Source of the DNA: an uncultured Saprospiraceae bacterium
GTDB lineage: Bacteria; Bacteroidota; Bacteroidia; Chitinophagales; Saprospiraceae
DNA: 37,189 nt
Reading direction: 5' to 3'
Assembly: GCA_937967615.1 (NCBI GenBank)
Contig: CALCMJ010000122.1
Location: forward strand, 1-37,189
Positions 34,048-37,189 of this stretch are shown one piece after another (positions within the stretch are counted from its first letter, which is position 1; each line of letters opens with the position of its first letter). Made by a program: the position numbers and the translations under genes. A model generated the notes under the pieces. The model did not search any database, had not been told where the DNA came from, and worked only from the letters and a program-made list of their open reading frames with translations.

Positions 34048-36561
34048 ATGAAATCTAATTTCAATTACATATTCATATTTTTCTTTCTTCACCTAAGTAT
34101 GCTATCAGGGCAAAACAAAGCCTTACATTTTGATGGCGATAATGATGAAGTACGAGTCATACATGAGAATACATTCAACATTGGGGATGCATACACAATT
34201 GAGGCATGGATCAATGCTACTGAATGGAGGGATGAACAATGGCAGGGAACGATAGTAGGAAAAGACAAACAAGGTCCTGATGAAGGTTTTGCATTTAGAT
34301 GTGGAAAAAGTGGAACTCTCAGCTTTGTCATGAGTGTAAATAATACTTGGAGTGAAGTGGCGACTTCTCCTGTCATGGACGCGCAAGTTTGGAATCATGT
34401 TGCGGTCGTTATAGATAATGGAAGCATGTCTCTCATTGTAAATGGAGAAGAAAAAGCAAATGCAAGTTACTCGGGAAGTTTTTCTCCTGCTAACCTTTTA
34501 AATTTGAAAATAGGATCTTCCGGCGATTTTGCTGGACGTACATTCTATGGTGCAATTGATGAAGTTCGCATTTGGAACATAAGCAAAACTGCCCAAGAGC
34601 TTTTTGAAAAAAGTACTGAACAACTTACAGGAACTGAAAGTGGATTAGTTGCCTACTTGCCTTTTGATGAAGGAACTGGATTTACAACTGCAAATCTTGT
34701 TACAAGTTCTAACCCAGGAACACTCATTAATATGATGGAGGATGACTGGGTAGGTGGTGCAGCATTGACTGGTATAGATGTGGGAGTAACTGACATATTA
34801 AGTCCTAATCTTATACACGTTTTTCAAAGACCTGTTGAAATTGTTGCTGAAGTAAAAAACTTTGGGAATGAAGATTTAAGCAGTTTTGACATGGAATTCT
34901 ACTTAAATGGAAATCTAGAATTTACCGAAACTATAAATGAAGCAATTCCATCCGGAGCTAAACTTATTGTGACTTCCAGTAAGTTTATTGATGCAACAGA
35001 AATGGATAATGCAACAATAGAAGTACGCACAGTCCAATCTGAAGATGCAAACTCCTTAAATGATTCAAAATCATTAAGCTATAAAAAACAAAGCAATAAC
35101 AGAATAACATTATTTGAACAGGAGACCCATAATTTTGGTGCTGCTGGACAAACCCAATCAAATAATATTATTCTACCCTATGACATCCAAAACTATCATA
35201 GGATTTTATTGCACATTGACTTGGATTGCCCATCAGGAGGATGTGACCCTTGGGATCAACCTGCAAAGATTTCTGTTGTAAATGATGGAAAGGAATATGA
35301 GATAGCACGCTACATTACTCCCTACGGAATTGCTTGTGGCCCTTGGACAGTAGATGTTACGGATTTTAAATCTATTATGGGTGGACTTAATCAGTTTAAA
35401 TCCTACATCCAAGTATGGGGTGGATCAGGCTGGAATTTGACTGCTGAAATTGAGCTGATAGAAAATCAAAATGAAGAGAAAATCTATCATAAATTTCTTC
35501 CTCTTTGGCAAACGGATTATTGGGTGTATGGTGACCCTGGCATTGAAGATGATCTAGATGAAGTCTCTTTCATCGTGGATAATAATACCGTATCAAGTCA
35601 CTTACGCATGACGATAAGCGGACATGGCCAAGGGAATACAAAAAATGCAGCAGAATTTTCAAATCAGTCCCACCTAGTTACAGTGGATGGAAATCCTACA
35701 GAAGTACATAACTTATGGAAAAACGATTGTGAATTTAATCCATGTAATGCACAAGCGGGAAATTGGATGCCAGATAGAGCAGGTTGGTGTCCAGGGCAGG
35801 CTGTAGATCCTTACATACTTAATCTAACAGATCTATTACAGGCTGGCTTTCTTAAAAGTATTGATTACGAACTTGAAGATTATACAAACTTATTGAATAC
35901 GGGTTATAATGGCGGATCGCATACAGAACCCCATTATAGGCTGCATGCTTTCCTAATTGAAGAAAGTAAAGAACGTTATAGAGCTTATAGAAATCTAAAA
36001 GCTCAACAGTTGGCGATAGGTACAGATAACAATGGAAATCCTACAGGCTTGGTTCGTTTTACAATTGTAAACGATGGTACTGTGCTTGTCAGTAATCCTT
36101 TTGTTTCTTTTTGGGTGAATGGTAATTTCATTCAAGAAGAGATGGTAGACGGAGTCATACAGCCAGGTCAAGTATTTGTGCATGAATTTAGTGACATGAG
36201 TGGATTTAGTTCTGGTACCAATGTTGTTGTCGCCCATATTGATTATCAAAATGATCAAAACATAGGGGATGACTACATTAAACTAACTGCTGACGGAACA
36301 GTATCAAATGACAACGCATTTATTACAAGTGGCATAAAAGTATTTCCTAATCCAAACACAGGCGACTTTAGTATTGAGATTGCAGAATCTATAGTCCCTA
36401 AATCTTTAGTACTCTATAATCTTAGGGGGCAAAAGATACAAGCACATCCTCTTTCATCTAGACAGAAGACAATTTCAATAAAACATCCAGGGATTTATAA
36501 TTTAAAAATCACGGATGATAAAAATAGAATATTCCAACAGCGCATTCTTGTAACAGAATAA
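34048..36561 (+). CDS. PNGase F-type peptide-N-glycosidase, multidomain, T9SS-secreted
   Basis: Releases intact N-glycans by cleaving the GlcNAc-Asn amide bond. I choose ATG 34048, giving MKSNFNYIFIFFF... signal peptide ending LSGQ; an ATG at 33973 lies inside GH92-3. Domains in 837 aa: signal peptide; LamG/concanavalin-like lectin fold (about 24-215); CARDB-like beta domain (about 240-345); PNGase F N-domain (about 350-500) and C-domain (about 505-650); a second CARDB-like domain (about 665-765); T9SS type A tail from FPNPNTGDF to the end. Matches to PNGase F include CDPWD (Asp400, Asp403), ARYITPYG, VDVTDFKS, LRMTISGHG, AAEF (Glu536) and GNWMPDRAGWCPGQAV. These preserve equivalents of Asp60 and Glu206; the Glu118 equivalent is Gln455. 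The classical enzyme has only the two catalytic domains. Confidence 0.92.
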   Translation: MKSNFNYIFIFFFLHLSMLSGQNKALHFDGDNDEVRVIHENTFNIGDAYTIEAWINATEWRDEQWQGTIVGKDKQGPDEGFAFRCGKSGTLSFVMSVNNTWSEVATSPVMDAQVWNHVAVVIDNGSMSLIVNGEEKANASYSGSFSPANLLNLKIGSSGDFAGRTFYGAIDEVRIWNISKTAQELFEKSTEQLTGTESGLVAYLPFDEGTGFTTANLVTSSNPGTLINMMEDDWVGGAALTGIDVGVTDILSPNLIHVFQRPVEIVAEVKNFGNEDLSSFDMEFYLNGNLEFTETINEAIPSGAKLIVTSSKFIDATEMDNATIEVRTVQSEDANSLNDSKSLSYKKQSNNRITLFEQETHNFGAAGQTQSNNIILPYDIQNYHRILLHIDLDCPSGGCDPWDQPAKISVVNDGKEYEIARYITPYGIACGPWTVDVTDFKSIMGGLNQFKSYIQVWGGSGWNLTAEIELIENQNEEKIYHKFLPLWQTDYWVYGDPGIEDDLDEVSFIVDNNTVSSHLRMTISGHGQGNTKNAAEFSNQSHLVTVDGNPTEVHNLWKNDCEFNPCNAQAGNWMPDRAGWCPGQAVDPYILNLTDLLQAGFLKSIDYELEDYTNLLNTGYNGGSHTEPHYRLHAFLIEESKERYRAYRNLKAQQLAIGTDNNGNPTGLVRFTIVNDGTVLVSNPFVSFWVNGNFIQEEMVDGVIQPGQVFVHEFSDMSGFSSGTNVVVAHIDYQNDQNIGDDYIKLTADGTVSNDNAFITSGIKVFPNPNTGDFSIEIAESIVPKSLVLYNLRGQKIQAHPLSSRQKTISIKHPGIYNLKITDDKNRIFQQRILVTE

Positions 36562-36563
36562 TC

Positions 36564-37189
36564 ATGAGCAACAAAACAAATACAAAAACAGCTTTTGCGT
36601 TCCTCGTAAGTTTATTCTTTATGTGGGCGTTTTTGACTGCTATGAATGACATACTCATTCCGTTTGTCAAGGAGCTTTTTAGTTTTGGCTATGCCCAAGC
36701 TGCACTCGTTCAATTTTGCTTCTTTGGAGCATTTTTTCTGATGGCTTTCCCCTCCTCTATAATTCTTGAGAAAGTAGGTTATAAAAAAGGGATTGTAATT
36801 GGTTTGGTTATTATGGGAATAGGTGCACTTCTCTTTTATCCTGCTTCCAAAGCTGTGTACTATCCCCTATTTCTAGGAGCTCTCTTTGTTTTAGCTACAG
36901 GAGTAACTATGTTACAAGTTGCAGCAAACCCGTACGTGGCCGTATTGGGTCCCGCAAAAACTGCAGCAAGTAGACTCAATCTAGCCCAAGGGTTTAATTC
37001 CATTGCAAAGATCCTTGCACCTCTTTTTGGCTCTTATTTTATTCTTGCAGGGATGGACGGATTACCAAAAACCCAACAAGCAGAAGCTGTACAAGTGCCA
37101 TACGTTGGATTAGCAATTGCTTTATTTGCCCTAGCAGCTGTCTTTTCATTTTTGAAACTTCCAGATATGAAGGATCTGGATTCGCAAAA
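36564..37189 (+). CDS. FucP-like MFS sugar transporter (3' truncated by window edge)
   Basis: The first 208 codons of a sugar:H+ symporter of the FucP/GluP/NagP branch of the major facilitator superfamily. ATG 36564 comes 2 bp after the PNGase stop. Recognisable motifs: FLVSLFFMWAFLTAMNDILIPFVK in TM1, FFGAFFLMAFPSSIILEKVGYKKGI (TM2 to the loop 2-3 signature), GVTMLQVAANPYVAVLGP (TM4) and SRLNLAQGFNSIAKILAPLFGSYF (TM5). About six hydrophobic segments are visible. Bacteroidota members carry fucose, glucose/galactose or GlcNAc. In this operon, GlcNAc or mannose uptake is most likely, complementing the SSS symporter. The remainder lies beyond the right edge. Confidence 0.9.
   Translation, partial: MSNKTNTKTAFAFLVSLFFMWAFLTAMNDILIPFVKELFSFGYAQAALVQFCFFGAFFLMAFPSSIILEKVGYKKGIVIGLVIMGIGALLFYPASKAVYYPLFLGALFVLATGVTMLQVAANPYVAVLGPAKTAASRLNLAQGFNSIAKILAPLFGSYFILAGMDGLPKTQQAEAVQVPYVGLAIALFALAAVFSFLKLPDMKDLDSQ

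Overview
The window comes from a low-GC Bacteroidota, most likely Saprospiraceae-like. Evidence: SprB and SdrD-type repeats ending in a type IX secretion (T9SS) sorting domain, a SusC/SusD pair, lipoproteins with Bacteroidota-type lipoboxes, weak Shine-Dalgarno sequences, and a TAnnTTTG-type -7 promoter element. No tRNA, rRNA, CRISPR array, transposase or phage gene was found.

Layout. (1) 1-2669: 3' part of a giant surface protein (four SprB repeats, three SdrD B-like domains, T9SS tail). (2) 2670-3180: terminator, duplicated purine-rich microsatellite cassette and a hairpin-bearing REP-like element. (3) 3181-8866: fatty acid beta-oxidation (fadE-like gene divergent from fadN-fadA), with a repeated palindrome between them that could be an operator. 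(4) 9158-9583: a histone H1-like Lys-rich protein and a bidirectional terminator. (5) 9689-14436, minus strand: an apparent operon of a LacI-type regulator, a large VCBS/UnbV lipoprotein and a small EF-hand protein. (6) 14584-37189, plus strand: a polysaccharide utilisation locus beginning with susC-susD and a terminator, followed by eleven or more genes packed with gaps of 0-10 bp or 4-bp overlaps, running off the right edge.

The locus reads as an N-glycan (high-mannose glycoprotein) utilisation system. A T9SS-exported, multidomain PNGase F homologue would release glycans from protein. Three exported GH92 proteins from different subgroups would strip alpha-mannose. SusC/D would import glycans across the outer membrane, and an SSS symporter and a FucP-like MFS carrier would take sugars across the inner membrane. 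A cytoplasmic GH130 would phosphorolyse Man-beta-1,4-GlcNAc, a ROK kinase would phosphorylate a released sugar, and a NagB-PIG-L fusion could deacetylate and deaminate the GlcNAc part to fructose 6-phosphate. No GH18, GH20, GH85 or separate NagA was recognised. The Tat-exported GHL10-like TIM barrel at 19314 is therefore a candidate for the missing chitobiose-cleaving step, and the PIG-L half for the missing deacetylase.

The points most worth following are the third GH92, whose predicted general-acid Glu is Gln; the PNGase F homologue, with a Q at the position of Glu118 and an unusual domain set; the NagB-PIG-L fusion with an altered active-site motif; the GHL10 candidate; and two palindromic operator candidates.
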